The notes beneath the pieces are model-generated. The model was not told the DNA's origin, searched no databases, and was given only the letters and a program-made list of their open reading frames with translations. Positions 7,819 through 16,292 of a DNA stretch of 64,000 nucleotides are shown piece after piece. The DNA comes from Ruminococcus sp. AM36-2AA (lineage in GTDB: Bacteria > Bacillota > Clostridia > Lachnospirales > Lachnospiraceae), in assembly GCF_003461955.1 (NCBI RefSeq), contig NZ_QTYB01000013.1, forward strand, positions 1-64,000, read 5' to 3'. Made by a program: the position numbers and the translations under genes. Numbering within the stretch: the first letter of the stretch is position 1; every line of letters starts with the position of its first letter.

Positions 7819-9207
7819 ATGATGAAATTAAGAAAGCATATGATTTCCAGGGTGCTGCCCGACAGTATTGCCGAGGAGCTGGGGCTGGAACCGGGGGACA
7901 GACTTGTGTCTGTAAACGGTCAGCCTGTGGAGGATGTCTTCGATTACCGGTATCTCATGAATGAAGAGCTTGTGGTGCTTCTGGTAGAGAAGCCAGATGG
8001 CGAAGAGTGGGAGCTGGAGGTAGAGAAGGAATATGAGGAAGACCTTGGAATAGAATTTGAGAACGGGGGACTGATGGATGACTATCGTTCCTGTTCAAAT
8101 AAGTGCATGTTCTGTTTTATTGACCAGATGCCGCCGGATATGCGTGAGACGCTGTATTTTAAGGATGACGATTCCAGGCTTTCCTTTCTTCAGGGAAATT
8201 ATGTGACGCTTACCAATATGAGCGAGAAGGATATTGAGCGAGTGATCCGCTATCATCTGGAACCGATCAATATTTCATTCCAGGCAATGAATCCGGAGCT
8301 CCGGTGCAAAATGCTGCATAACCGCTTTGCGGGAAAGGCCCTAGAGAAGGTGGATATGCTGTATAACGCAGGGATCACCATGAACGGACAGATCGTACTG
8401 TGCAAAGGTGTCAATGACGGGGATGAGCTGGAATACAGCCTTGAGAAACTTTCCGCTTATGCTCCGGTTCTTCAGAGTGTTTCTGTTGTGCCGGTAGGAC
8501 TTACCAAATACAGAAAAGGTCTCTATCCTCTGGAGCCTTTTAATAAAGAAGATGCAGAAAAAGTTCTGAATCAGATTGAACGCTGGCAGAAGATTATGAT
8601 GGAGAAGTACGGGATTCATTTTATCCATGCTTCGGATGAGTGGTATATTCTGGCTGACAGGGAGCTTCCCTGTGAGGAGGAATACGACGGATATCTGCAG
8701 CTTGAAAATGGCGTGGGCATGTTAAGACTTCTGGAAACCGAAGTAAAGGAAACACTTAAGAAACTTACCGGTGACGACCGTAAAGTGACAGGAAGGATCG
8801 CCACAGGAAAACTGGCGGCGCCTTTTATTGCCCGCTATATAGAAGAAATCAAGAAAAAATTTCCCAATGTGCAGATTCCGGTCACGACCATCGAGAATCG
8901 CTTTTTCGGTGAAAAGATCACGGTGTCCGGACTGATCACAGGGCAGGATCTGAAAGAACAGCTTTCCGACCTTGACCTGGGAGAAAAACTTCTGATCCCG
9001 TGCAGTATGCTGAAAGGTGATGAAGAGATTTTTCTGGATGATATGACACTGGAAGAACTTTCAGAGGCACTGAAAACAGAAATTGTAATCGTAGACACAG
9101 GAGGACGTGATCTGGTGGAAGCTGTGATCAACCCTCCGGAACATAAACAAACAAGAAGGAGACAGATTTATGAGCAAACCAGTAGTAGCAATAGTGGGAA
9201 GGCCTAA
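7819..9207 (+). CDS. DUF512 protein: PDZ plus radical-SAM-like domain
   Basis: An N-terminal PDZ-like segment ([15 protein letters not shown]) leads to a cysteine motif CSNKCMFCF (Cys92, 96, 99; spacing C-x3-C-x2-C) typical of radical-SAM [4Fe-4S] binding, then the DUF512 domain. The 462-residue length fits the family, which is widespread in Firmicutes just upstream of der and has no settled biochemical role. Two consecutive ATG codons begin the gene after a GGGAG site. Its last 38 bases overlap the start of der, so the two are translationally linked. Confidence 0.9.
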   Translation: MMKLRKHMISRVLPDSIAEELGLEPGDRLVSVNGQPVEDVFDYRYLMNEELVVLLVEKPDGEEWELEVEKEYEEDLGIEFENGGLMDDYRSCSNKCMFCFIDQMPPDMRETLYFKDDDSRLSFLQGNYVTLTNMSEKDIERVIRYHLEPINISFQAMNPELRCKMLHNRFAGKALEKVDMLYNAGITMNGQIVLCKGVNDGDELEYSLEKLSAYAPVLQSVSVVPVGLTKYRKGLYPLEPFNKEDAEKVLNQIERWQKIMMEKYGIHFIHASDEWYILADRELPCEEEYDGYLQLENGVGMLRLLETEVKETLKKLTGDDRKVTGRIATGKLAAPFIARYIEEIKKKFPNVQIPVTTIENRFFGEKITVSGLITGQDLKEQLSDLDLGEKLLIPCSMLKGDEEIFLDDMTLEELSEALKTEIVIVDTGGRDLVEAVINPPEHKQTRRRQIYEQTSSSNSGKA

Positions 9208-10495
9208 TGTAGGAAAATCCACTCTGTTTAATGCTCTGGCAGGTGATAATATTTCCATAGTAAAGGATACACCAGGAGTAACCCGTGACAGAATTTATGC
9301 AGATGTCACATGGCTTGACCGGACATTTACCCTGATCGATACAGGTGGAATTGAGCCGGACAGCAGTGACATCATTCTTTCCAGAATGAGAGAGCAGGCA
9401 CAGATTGCCATTGACACGGCAGATGTGATTATTTTTATCACAGATGTCCGCCAGGGGCTTGTGGATTCTGACGCCAAGGTGGCAGATATGCTCCGCCGCA
9501 GTGGCAAGCCGGTACGCCTTGTAGTCAACAAAGTGGACAGCCATCAGAAGTACATGATGGATGTATATGAATTTTATAATCTTGGAATCGGAGAACCGAT
9601 CCCAATTTCCGCAGCCAACAGACAGGGTCTTGGAGATATGCTGGATGAGGTGATCAAAGAGTTCCCAGATAAGAGCGAGGAGGAAGATCAGGACGATATC
9701 CCGAAGATCGCCATCGTAGGAAAGCCAAACGTTGGAAAATCTTCTCTGATCAACAAACTTCTTGGTGAGGAGCGTGTGATCGTATCCAACATTGCGGGAA
9801 CTACACGTGATGCCATTGATACCAAGGTTACCTGGAACAATAAGGATTATGTATTTATTGATACTGCAGGACTTCGCCGTAAAGGAAAAGTAAAAGAAGA
9901 GATCGAGCGCTACAGTGTTATCCGTACAGTAACAGCTGTAGAGCGTGCAGATGTGGTCGTAGTTGTGATCGATGCTTCCGAGGGAGTTACCGAGCAGGAT
10001 GCAAAGATCGCGGGAATCGCCCATGACAGAGGAAAAGGTATCATTGTAGCTGTAAACAAATGGGATGCCATTGAGAAAAATGACAAGACCATCTACAAGC
10101 ATACAGAGAAGATCCGTCAGATCCTTTCCTTTATGCCGTATGCACAGATTATTTTTATTTCTGCAAAAACAGGCCAGAGACTTCCGAAGCTCTTTGAGAA
10201 TATCGATACAGTTATCGAGAATCAGACACTCCGTATCCAGACTGGTGTTCTCAATGAGATCCTTTCCGAGGCAGTTGCTCTCCAGCAGCCGCCGTCCGAC
10301 CGTGGTAGAAGACTGAAGATCTTCTACATGACACAGGTTGCGGTAAAACCGCCCACATTTGTAATTTTTGTCAACGATAAGGAACTGATGCATTTCTCCT
10401 ATGTAAGATATCTGGAGAACAAGATCAGGGATGCCTTTGGATTCTCCGGAACTTCCCTGAAATTCATCATCCGCGAGCGCGGGGAAAAGGAATAA
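9170..10495 (+). CDS. der: Ribosome-associated GTPase Der (EngA)
   Basis: The protein carries two GTPase domains in tandem: [10 protein letters not shown] near residue 10 and [10 protein letters not shown] near residue 184, each with DT(G/A)G and NKxD motifs (NKVD, NKWD). A C-terminal KH-like domain follows. Der is essential for 50S assembly. At 441 residues it has the usual length. It lies inside the DUF512-der-plsY-gpsA run and has an AAGAAGGAG site inside the upstream gene. Confidence 0.97.
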   Translation: MSKPVVAIVGRPNVGKSTLFNALAGDNISIVKDTPGVTRDRIYADVTWLDRTFTLIDTGGIEPDSSDIILSRMREQAQIAIDTADVIIFITDVRQGLVDSDAKVADMLRRSGKPVRLVVNKVDSHQKYMMDVYEFYNLGIGEPIPISAANRQGLGDMLDEVIKEFPDKSEEEDQDDIPKIAIVGKPNVGKSSLINKLLGEERVIVSNIAGTTRDAIDTKVTWNNKDYVFIDTAGLRRKGKVKEEIERYSVIRTVTAVERADVVVVVIDASEGVTEQDAKIAGIAHDRGKGIIVAVNKWDAIEKNDKTIYKHTEKIRQILSFMPYAQIIFISAKTGQRLPKLFENIDTVIENQTLRIQTGVLNEILSEAVALQQPPSDRGRRLKIFYMTQVAVKPPTFVIFVNDKELMHFSYVRYLENKIRDAFGFSGTSLKFIIRERGEKE

Positions 10496-10499
10496 AAAT

Positions 10500-11147
10500 A
10501 TGGAACGTATTATTTGTCTTGTTATCGGTTATGTATGCGGACTTTTTCAGACAGGTTATATTATAGGAAAGCTTCACAAGACAGATATCAGAGAGCATGG
10601 AAGCGGAAATGCGGGAACGACCAACGCATTCCGCACTTTCGGAAAAAAGGCGGGAGCGCTTACACTTCTGGGAGACTGCCTGAAGTGTGTGCTTGCCATT
10701 GTGATCGTGAGAATGATTTATGGGAACTCCATGAGCGGTATTCTCCCGCTTCTGACGCTTTATGCTGCACTGGGCTGTATTCTGGGACATAATTTCCCAA
10801 TTTCCATGGAATTTCGCGGTGGAAAAGGAATTGCGGCCTCTGTAGGCATGATCATTGCTTTTGACTGTCGGATTTTTATTGTATGTGCAGTTGTCTTTTT
10901 TGTACTGTTTTTTACAACACATTATGTATCTCTCTGTTCCCTCAGTGCCTATGCGGCAGCGTTTATCCTGGTCCTTGTTTTTGGACATATGGGGAAATAC
11001 GGGATGGATCAGCCACATACAATGGAACTTTATATTGTGATGGCAGTTCTTACGGCAATGGCCTTCTACAGGCACAGGGCAAACATTGTAAGGCTGCTTC
11101 ACGGAACAGAAAATAAGGTGTTTTTAAGCAGTAAGAATAAAAAATAA
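10500..11147 (+). CDS. plsY: Glycerol-3-phosphate acyltransferase PlsY
   Basis: PlsY is a polytopic membrane enzyme that transfers acyl groups from acyl-phosphate to glycerol-3-phosphate. Family motifs are visible: GSGNAGTTNAFRTFGKKAG, HNFPISMEFRGGKGIA and a late segment with the final helices. It starts five bases after der and ends 12 bases before gpsA, which makes the glycerol-3-phosphate it uses; the pair is a standard Firmicute arrangement. Confidence 0.95.
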   Translation: MERIICLVIGYVCGLFQTGYIIGKLHKTDIREHGSGNAGTTNAFRTFGKKAGALTLLGDCLKCVLAIVIVRMIYGNSMSGILPLLTLYAALGCILGHNFPISMEFRGGKGIAASVGMIIAFDCRIFIVCAVVFFVLFFTTHYVSLCSLSAYAAAFILVLVFGHMGKYGMDQPHTMELYIVMAVLTAMAFYRHRANIVRLLHGTENKVFLSSKNKK

Positions 11148-11159
11148 GAGGTAAGATTT

Positions 11160-12176
11160 ATGGCGAAAATCAGCGTACTGGGTTCAGGAAGCTGGGGTAT
11201 GGCTCTGGCGCTCCTGCTGTATAATAACGGCCATGAAGTTCTCCTCTGGTCGGCAAGACCGGAGGATGCCCGTAAACTCCGGGAAAAAAGAGAAAATCCT
11301 GACCGGCTTCCAGGTGTACAGATTCCGGAAGACATTGAAATTCTGATAGATCTGGAACGGGCGATTAAAAGTGCTGATGTAACAGTGCTGGCAGTGGCTT
11401 CTCCGTACATTCGAAGTACGGCTCATAAAATGGCACCATTTATCAGGAAGGGTCAGAAGATTGTCAATGTTGCAAAAGGTATCGAAGAAAAAACACTGAA
11501 AACACTCAGTGACGTAATTGAGGAAGAAATTCCTGAGGGAGATGTGGCAGTTCTTTCAGGTCCAAGTCATGCGGAAGAAGTTGGAAAAGGAATTCCTACG
11601 ACCTGCGTGGTCAGCGCACGTACAAGGGTGACTGCAGAATATCTTCAGAGTATTTTTATGAGTCCTGTATTCCGCGTGTATACAACGCCGGATATTCTGG
11701 GAGTAGAACTTGGGGGAGCACTTAAGAATGTGATTGCACTGGCAGCAGGTACCGCTGACGGATTGGGATATGGAGACAATACAAAAGCAGCTCTGATCAC
11801 CAGGGGAATCACGGAGATTGCAAGGCTTGGAAAGAAAATGGGAGCACAGATGGAAACGTTTTACGGACTTTCCGGAATTGGTGATCTGATCGTAACCTGT
11901 GCGAGCGTACACAGCCGTAATCGAAAAGCCGGATATCTGATCGGTCAGGGATGTACAATGGAACAGGCTATGGATAAGGTACAGATGGTTGTGGAAGGTG
12001 TTTATTCCGCAAGAGCCGCAAGAGAACTTGCGGAGAAATATGAAGTGGAGATGCCTATCATAACGGAAGTGAACCGTGTACTTTTTGAGGGAAAATCTGC
12101 AGCAGAAGCGGTAATGGATCTGATGTTGCGTGACAAAAAAGTGGAAACACCGATGCTCCCCTGGGAAAATGTATGA
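11160..12176 (+). CDS. gpsA: Glycerol-3-phosphate dehydrogenase [NAD(P)+]
   Basis: GpsA reduces dihydroxyacetone phosphate to glycerol-3-phosphate for phospholipids. It shows the Rossmann motif VLGSGSWGMALA at the N-terminus, SGPSHAEEV in the middle, and the catalytic Lys region (GGALKNVIALAAG) with a downstream GLSGIGDLIVTC. Length 338 is normal. It closes the DUF512-der-plsY-gpsA operon and is followed by a strong terminator. Confidence 0.96.
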   Translation: MAKISVLGSGSWGMALALLLYNNGHEVLLWSARPEDARKLREKRENPDRLPGVQIPEDIEILIDLERAIKSADVTVLAVASPYIRSTAHKMAPFIRKGQKIVNVAKGIEEKTLKTLSDVIEEEIPEGDVAVLSGPSHAEEVGKGIPTTCVVSARTRVTAEYLQSIFMSPVFRVYTTPDILGVELGGALKNVIALAAGTADGLGYGDNTKAALITRGITEIARLGKKMGAQMETFYGLSGIGDLIVTCASVHSRNRKAGYLIGQGCTMEQAMDKVQMVVEGVYSARAARELAEKYEVEMPIITEVNRVLFEGKSAAEAVMDLMLRDKKVETPMLPWENV

Positions 12177-12225
12177 GCCAGGTAAATATCCGTCCGTTTC
12201 AAATATAGGAAATTCAGTTAGAAAA

Positions 12226-12276
12226 TAAAAAGATATCTGCCGGAAGATCAGTCAGAATCCGGCAGATATCTTTTTT
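12226..12276 (+). terminator. Intrinsic terminator after gpsA
   Basis: A 15-bp perfect stem (aagatatctgccgga with tccggcagatatctt) with a short loop is followed by a T-run. An A-run on the other side would let it act on leftward transcripts too. Confidence 0.92.
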
Positions 12277-12293
12277 GCGTTATTATAAAAAAA

Positions 12294-12453
12294 GTCAAGC
12301 GGATATTCGCAATCCGCTTCGCTACGTAGCTCTACACCAAATAACTGCTCCGCAGTTTATCAGGAGGAGCTTGCACTCTTCCTGATACAAGCAAGTCCCC
12401 ACCCACTACTTATTGCTTTTCGCAACCCCGCAGGGGACTTACTTGATTTGGTT
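12294..12453. repeat. Two-hairpin repeat element, long copy
   Basis: The left part (12294-12325, gtcaagcggatattcgcaat onward) and the segment at 12337-12357 (accaaataactgctccgcagt) match the reverse complement of a 72-base element at 37730-37801. The element's last 10 bases (tgatttggtt) also match, but here about 86 extra bases lie between them (12358-12443), themselves containing a hairpin (aagtcccc with ggggactt). The element ends on the stop codon of the aldo/keto reductase gene. No transposase is present. Confidence 0.7.
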
Positions 12454-13279
12454 AAAATTGAATGTCACGGAGATCTTCCGGAACATGAGAAGTATGCAGA
12501 TTTTCATTAAGCGTATCAATGATTGCCATGTCCTCATCTTCGATATTAAAATCAAAAATATTTCCGTTACTTCGGATGCGTTCCGGATTGCTGGATTTCG
12601 GGATAACGGAAATTCCCTTCTGAACAGCCCAGCGAAGACCTATCTGTGCAGGAGTTCTTGCGTATTTGGTTCCCAGAACACACATGACATCGTTGTCAAA
12701 ATAGGCGCCTCTTGCCAGAGGGGCATAAGCCTGTACCTGAATACCAAAAGCTTTACAGTATTCGATCAGTTCGGATGGATAACACAGGGGATGACATTCA
12801 ATCTGATTTACAGCCGGGATAATTCCGGAAATTTTACGGAGCTCTTCCAGATGCCGGATGTCAAAATTGCTGACGCCGATACTCAAAGCACGCCCGGATT
12901 CCAGGATTTTTTCCAGTTCTTTCCAGGTGCTCAGGTAGCAGCCAGGAACTGGCCAGTGAATCAGGCAGAGATCAACATAGCTGAGCTTCAAACGGTCAAG
13001 ACTGCGGGAAAAAGCACCCTGAACATCACCCAGCCGCTGGGCTGTGTTCCAGATCTTGCTGGTGATAAAAAGATCCTTCCGGGGAACACCACATCTGGCG
13101 ATGGCACGTCCCACACTTTCTTCGTTTTTGTAAACGGATGCGGTATCGATCATGCGGTAGCCGGCAGAGATTGCAGAAGTGATGGCAGCCTCAGCTTGTA
13201 CGTCGTCGGGCAACTTATATACACCAAGCCCCAGGAGGGGCATTTCTCTGTCGTTATTCAGAAAAACAGTCTCTCTCAA
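12452..13279 (-). CDS. Aldo/keto reductase
   Basis: The 275-residue protein belongs to the AKR superfamily close to 2,5-diketogluconate reductase-like and YvgN-like enzymes. The catalytic tetrad is visible: Asp in GYRMIDTASVY, Tyr in ASVYKNEESVG, Lys in FITSKIWN and His in CLIHWP. The NADPH-binding loop IPKSSNPERI is near the C-terminus. Substrate cannot be predicted. It is a lone leftward gene between the repeat element and the acs promoter region. Confidence 0.93.
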   Translation of the reverse strand: MRETVFLNNDREMPLLGLGVYKLPDDVQAEAAITSAISAGYRMIDTASVYKNEESVGRAIARCGVPRKDLFITSKIWNTAQRLGDVQGAFSRSLDRLKLSYVDLCLIHWPVPGCYLSTWKELEKILESGRALSIGVSNFDIRHLEELRKISGIIPAVNQIECHPLCYPSELIEYCKAFGIQVQAYAPLARGAYFDNDVMCVLGTKYARTPAQIGLRWAVQKGISVIPKSSNPERIRSNGNIFDFNIEDEDMAIIDTLNENLHTSHVPEDLRDIQF

Positions 13280-13320
13280 AATAATTCCTCCTTGTTTGTT
13301 CTGTTTCCCATGCTTTTGCC

Positions 13321-13349
13321 ATTATAGCACAAAAATATGAAAGAATCAC
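13321..13349 (-). promoter_or_regulatory. Possible promoter of the aldo/keto reductase gene
   Basis: The reverse strand has a perfect TATAAT (complement of 13321-13326) about 40 bases before the start codon. The -35 region is poorly conserved. Confidence 0.35.
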
Positions 13350-13477
13350 ATCAAATATATTACAAAAGTGATAAAGCTTGGTCCGAATTTTAAAGCGGCT
13401 ATAGGAAATATTATATGGTTTGAAGAAACTAACTTCGTTAAAATCGAGACAATCGAGTTAATTAACTGTCAAAGTTT

Positions 13478-13506
13478 TTGAAAAATCAGGAAAAATGGCG
13501 TATAAT
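13478..13506 (+). promoter_or_regulatory. Promoter P1 of the Wood-Ljungdahl locus
   Basis: TTGAAA (13478-13483) and TATAAT (13501-13506) have a 17-base spacer. The palindrome gttaattaac lies just upstream, near 13457-13467, and could be an operator. Apart from this, the region from 13280 to 13625 holds no gene. Confidence 0.7.
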
Positions 13507-13532
13507 TTTGGATATTTTTTATAATAATTTTC

Positions 13533-13561
13533 TTGATAATAGAGACAAAAAGATGTATAAT
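13533..13561 (+). promoter_or_regulatory. Promoter P2 of the Wood-Ljungdahl locus
   Basis: TTGATA (13533-13538) and TATAAT (13556-13561) also have a 17-base spacer, 55 bases downstream of P1. A small hairpin (gtccgccctgcggatac) lies between P2 and the first gene. Confidence 0.7.
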
Positions 13562-13625
13562 GAATTTAATTGATAAATTCTTGTCATGAGCGTGTCCGCC
13601 CTGCGGATACAGGAAAGGGGTATTT

Positions 13626-14018
13626 ATGCATTTAATCAAAGATGAGAATGGCAACCTTGTTCAGCATGGACATGCGGACAGCCACGAACATACACATGAG
13701 CACACTCACGAGGATGGAGTGACTCACAGCCATACACACAGTCATGCAGAAGGAGACAGCCACAGCCATACACACGGCGATGGCCACTGCGGTTCCTGCG
13801 AGTCCGGTGACTGCAAGAATGAGACTGTAGCACTTCTTACCTATATGCTGCAGCATAATGAGCATCATGCGGCAGAACTTGACCAGATGGCTGACAACCT
13901 TAAGAAACTTAACATGGATGCAGCTGCCAAGACAATCAAGGAAGCAGTATCCGATTTCCAGAAGGGTAATATGAGACTAGGACTTGCCCTTACCCTTGTT
14001 AAGGAAGAACTGAAATAA
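13626..14018 (+). CDS. His-rich putative nickel-binding protein
   Basis: The 130-residue protein has 16 His in its first 54 residues, mostly as HxH pairs, followed by three Cys (55, 58, 63). Such tails bind Ni2+ or Zn2+ in HypB and CooJ-like chaperones. The C-terminal half (about 65-130) is a compact helical domain without His clusters that I do not recognise with confidence. It is the first gene after the two acs promoters and directly precedes cooT, so storage or delivery of nickel for AcsA and AcsB is a reasonable inference. It is cytoplasmic, with no signal peptide. Confidence 0.75.
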   Translation: MHLIKDENGNLVQHGHADSHEHTHEHTHEDGVTHSHTHSHAEGDSHSHTHGDGHCGSCESGDCKNETVALLTYMLQHNEHHAAELDQMADNLKKLNMDAAAKTIKEAVSDFQKGNMRLGLALTLVKEELK

Positions 14019-14083
14019 ACTGACAGAATGATTTTGACAGCAGAGCGGAAGAACAGAAAACCGCTTATTTGGAGGAATTGATT

Positions 14084-14266
14084 ATGTGTCTTGCAACTGT
14101 ATATAAAGAAGAAGATAATTCAGTAATTTTTAAAAATGTAAGCCGCATTGATGTGGACGGAAATAAATTGATCCTTCGTGATATCATGGGAGATGAGCGC
14201 GTGGTAGAGGGCAGTATTCTCATGGTAGATCTGGCGAACAGTATCGTGAAACTGCAGTGTGACTGA
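14084..14266 (+). CDS. cooT: CooT-family nickel-binding protein
   Basis: This small protein of 60 residues starts MCLATVY; the Cys at position 2 is the nickel-ligand position of the CooT family linked to CO dehydrogenase maturation. The rest (VDGNKLILRDIMGDERVVEG to VDLANSIVKL) fits the small beta-barrel fold. The start at 14084 has GGAGGA about 8 bases upstream and puts Cys at position 2; an upstream Met would destroy that feature. It lies between the His-rich gene and metF. Confidence 0.88.
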   Translation: MCLATVYKEEDNSVIFKNVSRIDVDGNKLILRDIMGDERVVEGSILMVDLANSIVKLQCD

Positions 14267-14359
14267 TATTACAGCAGTTTTATGGAAATGTGAGCTGAGG
14301 GAATGACAGAGATCATTCCTATAAAAATATAATAACACTAAGACGTGGAGGGACGATCA

Positions 14360-15292
14360 ATGAAATTATCTGAAGCAATGAGAGAAAAAATGCTGCTTTC
14401 CTTTGAACTTTTTCCACCGAAGACAGAAAAAGGCATGGCAAATCTGCCGGGAACCATTGAACATCTCATGAAGTATAAACCGGAGTATATTTCCTGTACA
14501 TACGGTGCCGGCGGCGGAAATGTCGGCGCAAACAGAGAAGTATGCCAGATGATCAAGAATGCAGGAACCACTCCTGTAACACACTTCACAGTAATCAAGA
14601 ATACAAAAGAAGGCATCAAAGAGCAACTGGAACAGTATCTGGCTGAAGGCGTAGACCATATGCTTGCGCTTCGTGGAGATATTCCGCTTGGTGAGACAAC
14701 AACATGTGGAGACTTCAATTATGCAACCGATCTTGTTAAATTTGTCCGCGATGAATTTGGCGATAAATTTGAGATCGCAGTAGCCGGCTCACCGGAAGGC
14801 CATATCGCATGCAGAAGCCTGGATGCGGATATCGCTGTTTTAAGACAGAAACAGGACAATGGCGCTGACTACATTATGACTCAGCTTTGCTGGGATATGG
14901 AACAGTTCAAATACTGGCTGGACGCTATCCGTGAGGCTGGTGTGACAATGCCTGTAGATGTTGGAGTAATGCCGATCCTGGATCAGGCAGCTACCATTAA
15001 CATGGCTCTTTCACGTAATGGCTGTGTGATGGACAGCGAGCTTTGTAGACTGATCTCCAGAAACTGGCTGTTCCCGAATCCGTTCAACGCAAAAGACGCT
15101 GACGGTAAACCATTTGACATGTTCTATGAGGACAAGGTTAAACGATTCAAAGAAGAAGGAATCGAATACACCATCAGACAGATCGATGAGTATCGCGCTC
15201 TTGGTGTTGACGGTATCCATCTTTATGCATTAAACAAATGGAAAGATGTATCCGAGATCATTGACAGATCCGGACTTCGTACACTTATCTAA
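14360..15292 (+). CDS. metF: Methylenetetrahydrofolate reductase, MetF-like
   Basis: This TIM-barrel flavoprotein converts methylene- to methyl-tetrahydrofolate, the last step of the methyl branch. Family motifs FELFPPKTEKG, SCTYGAGGG, MLALRGD and VAGSPEGH are present. Start 14360 follows GGAGGG; an upstream GTG at 14345 is less likely. Acetogens often pair MetF with a zinc protein, MetV, but no MetV-like gene is found in this window. The position between cooT and cooC ties it to acetyl-CoA synthesis and not to methionine synthesis alone. Confidence 0.94.
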   Translation: MKLSEAMREKMLLSFELFPPKTEKGMANLPGTIEHLMKYKPEYISCTYGAGGGNVGANREVCQMIKNAGTTPVTHFTVIKNTKEGIKEQLEQYLAEGVDHMLALRGDIPLGETTTCGDFNYATDLVKFVRDEFGDKFEIAVAGSPEGHIACRSLDADIAVLRQKQDNGADYIMTQLCWDMEQFKYWLDAIREAGVTMPVDVGVMPILDQAATINMALSRNGCVMDSELCRLISRNWLFPNPFNAKDADGKPFDMFYEDKVKRFKEEGIEYTIRQIDEYRALGVDGIHLYALNKWKDVSEIIDRSGLRTLI

Positions 15293-15313
15293 TCATCAAC
15301 GAAATAAATAAGA

Positions 15314-15370
15314 ATTCCGGCACGATGCGGAGGTGTCAGAACAGTATCAGGCACCTCCCTTATGCGCCGG
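15314..15370 (+). other. Intercistronic hairpin between metF and cooC
   Basis: Arms ggaggtg and cacctcc pair around a loop, and flanking ccggc/gccgg can extend the stem. There is no T-run, so it is more likely a processing or stability element than a terminator. Confidence 0.45.
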
Positions 15371-15404
15371 CATAACAGATATAAAATCAGGAGGTGCCCG
15401 TTTT

Positions 15405-16175
15405 ATGGCACATGTTATTGCAGTCGCCGGAAAAGGCGGCGTTGGAAAAACTACATTATGCGGAATGCTGATCCAGTATCTCTGCGAAAAGAAAAAAGGA
15501 CCTGTACTGGCTGTAGATGCAGATGCCAATTCAAATCTGAATGAGGTTCTTGGCGTAGAAGTAGATACGACTCTTGGCGATGTCCGCGAGGAGATCGCAC
15601 ATGCTGAGATGACAGAGAAAAGCCCGATCCCCAAAGGAATGTCCAAGGCAGATTATGCGGAGGTACGTTTTGAGGATGCTCTTGCAGAGGAAGATGATTA
15701 TGATCTTCTTGTAATGGGAAGAACCCAGGGAAAAGGCTGCTATTGCTTTGTAAATGGTCTGCTTCAGGCACAGCTTGCCAAATACCAGAAAAATTATCCG
15801 TATATTGTTGTGGATAACGAAGCCGGAATGGAACATATCAGCAGAGGAATCCTTCCGAGCATGGAGACAGCAATTCTTGTAAGTGACTGCTCCAGAAGAG
15901 GCGTTCAGGCAGTTGGCAGGATCGCAGAACTTATTAAGGAATGCGATATGAAGCCTTCCAGAGTAGGTCTTATTATCAATCGCGCGCCAAAAGCAGAACT
16001 GAATTCAGGAATCCTTGAGGAAATCCGGAATCAGGGACTCGATCTGATCGGTGTGGTACCACAGGATGAGGCAGTTTATGAATATGACTGCGATGGTAAA
16101 CCAACCGTTACTCTTCCTGAGGATAATCCGATGAGAAAAGCAGCTTTTGAAATTTTTGATAAATTAGGTTTATAA
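15405..16175 (+). CDS. cooC: CooC-type nickel-insertion ATPase (copy 1)
   Basis: CooC is a MinD/ParA-type P-loop ATPase needed for nickel loading of CO dehydrogenase. It shows the deviant Walker A GKGGVGKTT near residue 9, LAVDADANSN, a CxC pair in GKGCYCFVNGLL and DNEAGMEHISRG. Start 15405 is chosen because AGGAGG lies 9 bases upstream and MAHVIAVAGKGG is the usual family start. It directly precedes acsA, suggesting specificity for that enzyme; a second copy follows acsA. Confidence 0.93.
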   Translation: MAHVIAVAGKGGVGKTTLCGMLIQYLCEKKKGPVLAVDADANSNLNEVLGVEVDTTLGDVREEIAHAEMTEKSPIPKGMSKADYAEVRFEDALAEEDDYDLLVMGRTQGKGCYCFVNGLLQAQLAKYQKNYPYIVVDNEAGMEHISRGILPSMETAILVSDCSRRGVQAVGRIAELIKECDMKPSRVGLIINRAPKAELNSGILEEIRNQGLDLIGVVPQDEAVYEYDCDGKPTVTLPEDNPMRKAAFEIFDKLGL

Positions 16176-16292
16176 TGGAATATAAACCTTTTTTTAAAAA
16201 AGAAAATAACCCATGGGTGGGGATGGGTTCCTGCCCTGGGCTTATTATAAAAAGAAAAATAAAAATAGATGTGCTATTAAAGGAGGTCTATA

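Noticed and set aside
9128..10393. 421-codon open frame antisense to der
   Set aside because: It lies wholly over der and its neighbour and shows no recognisable protein features.
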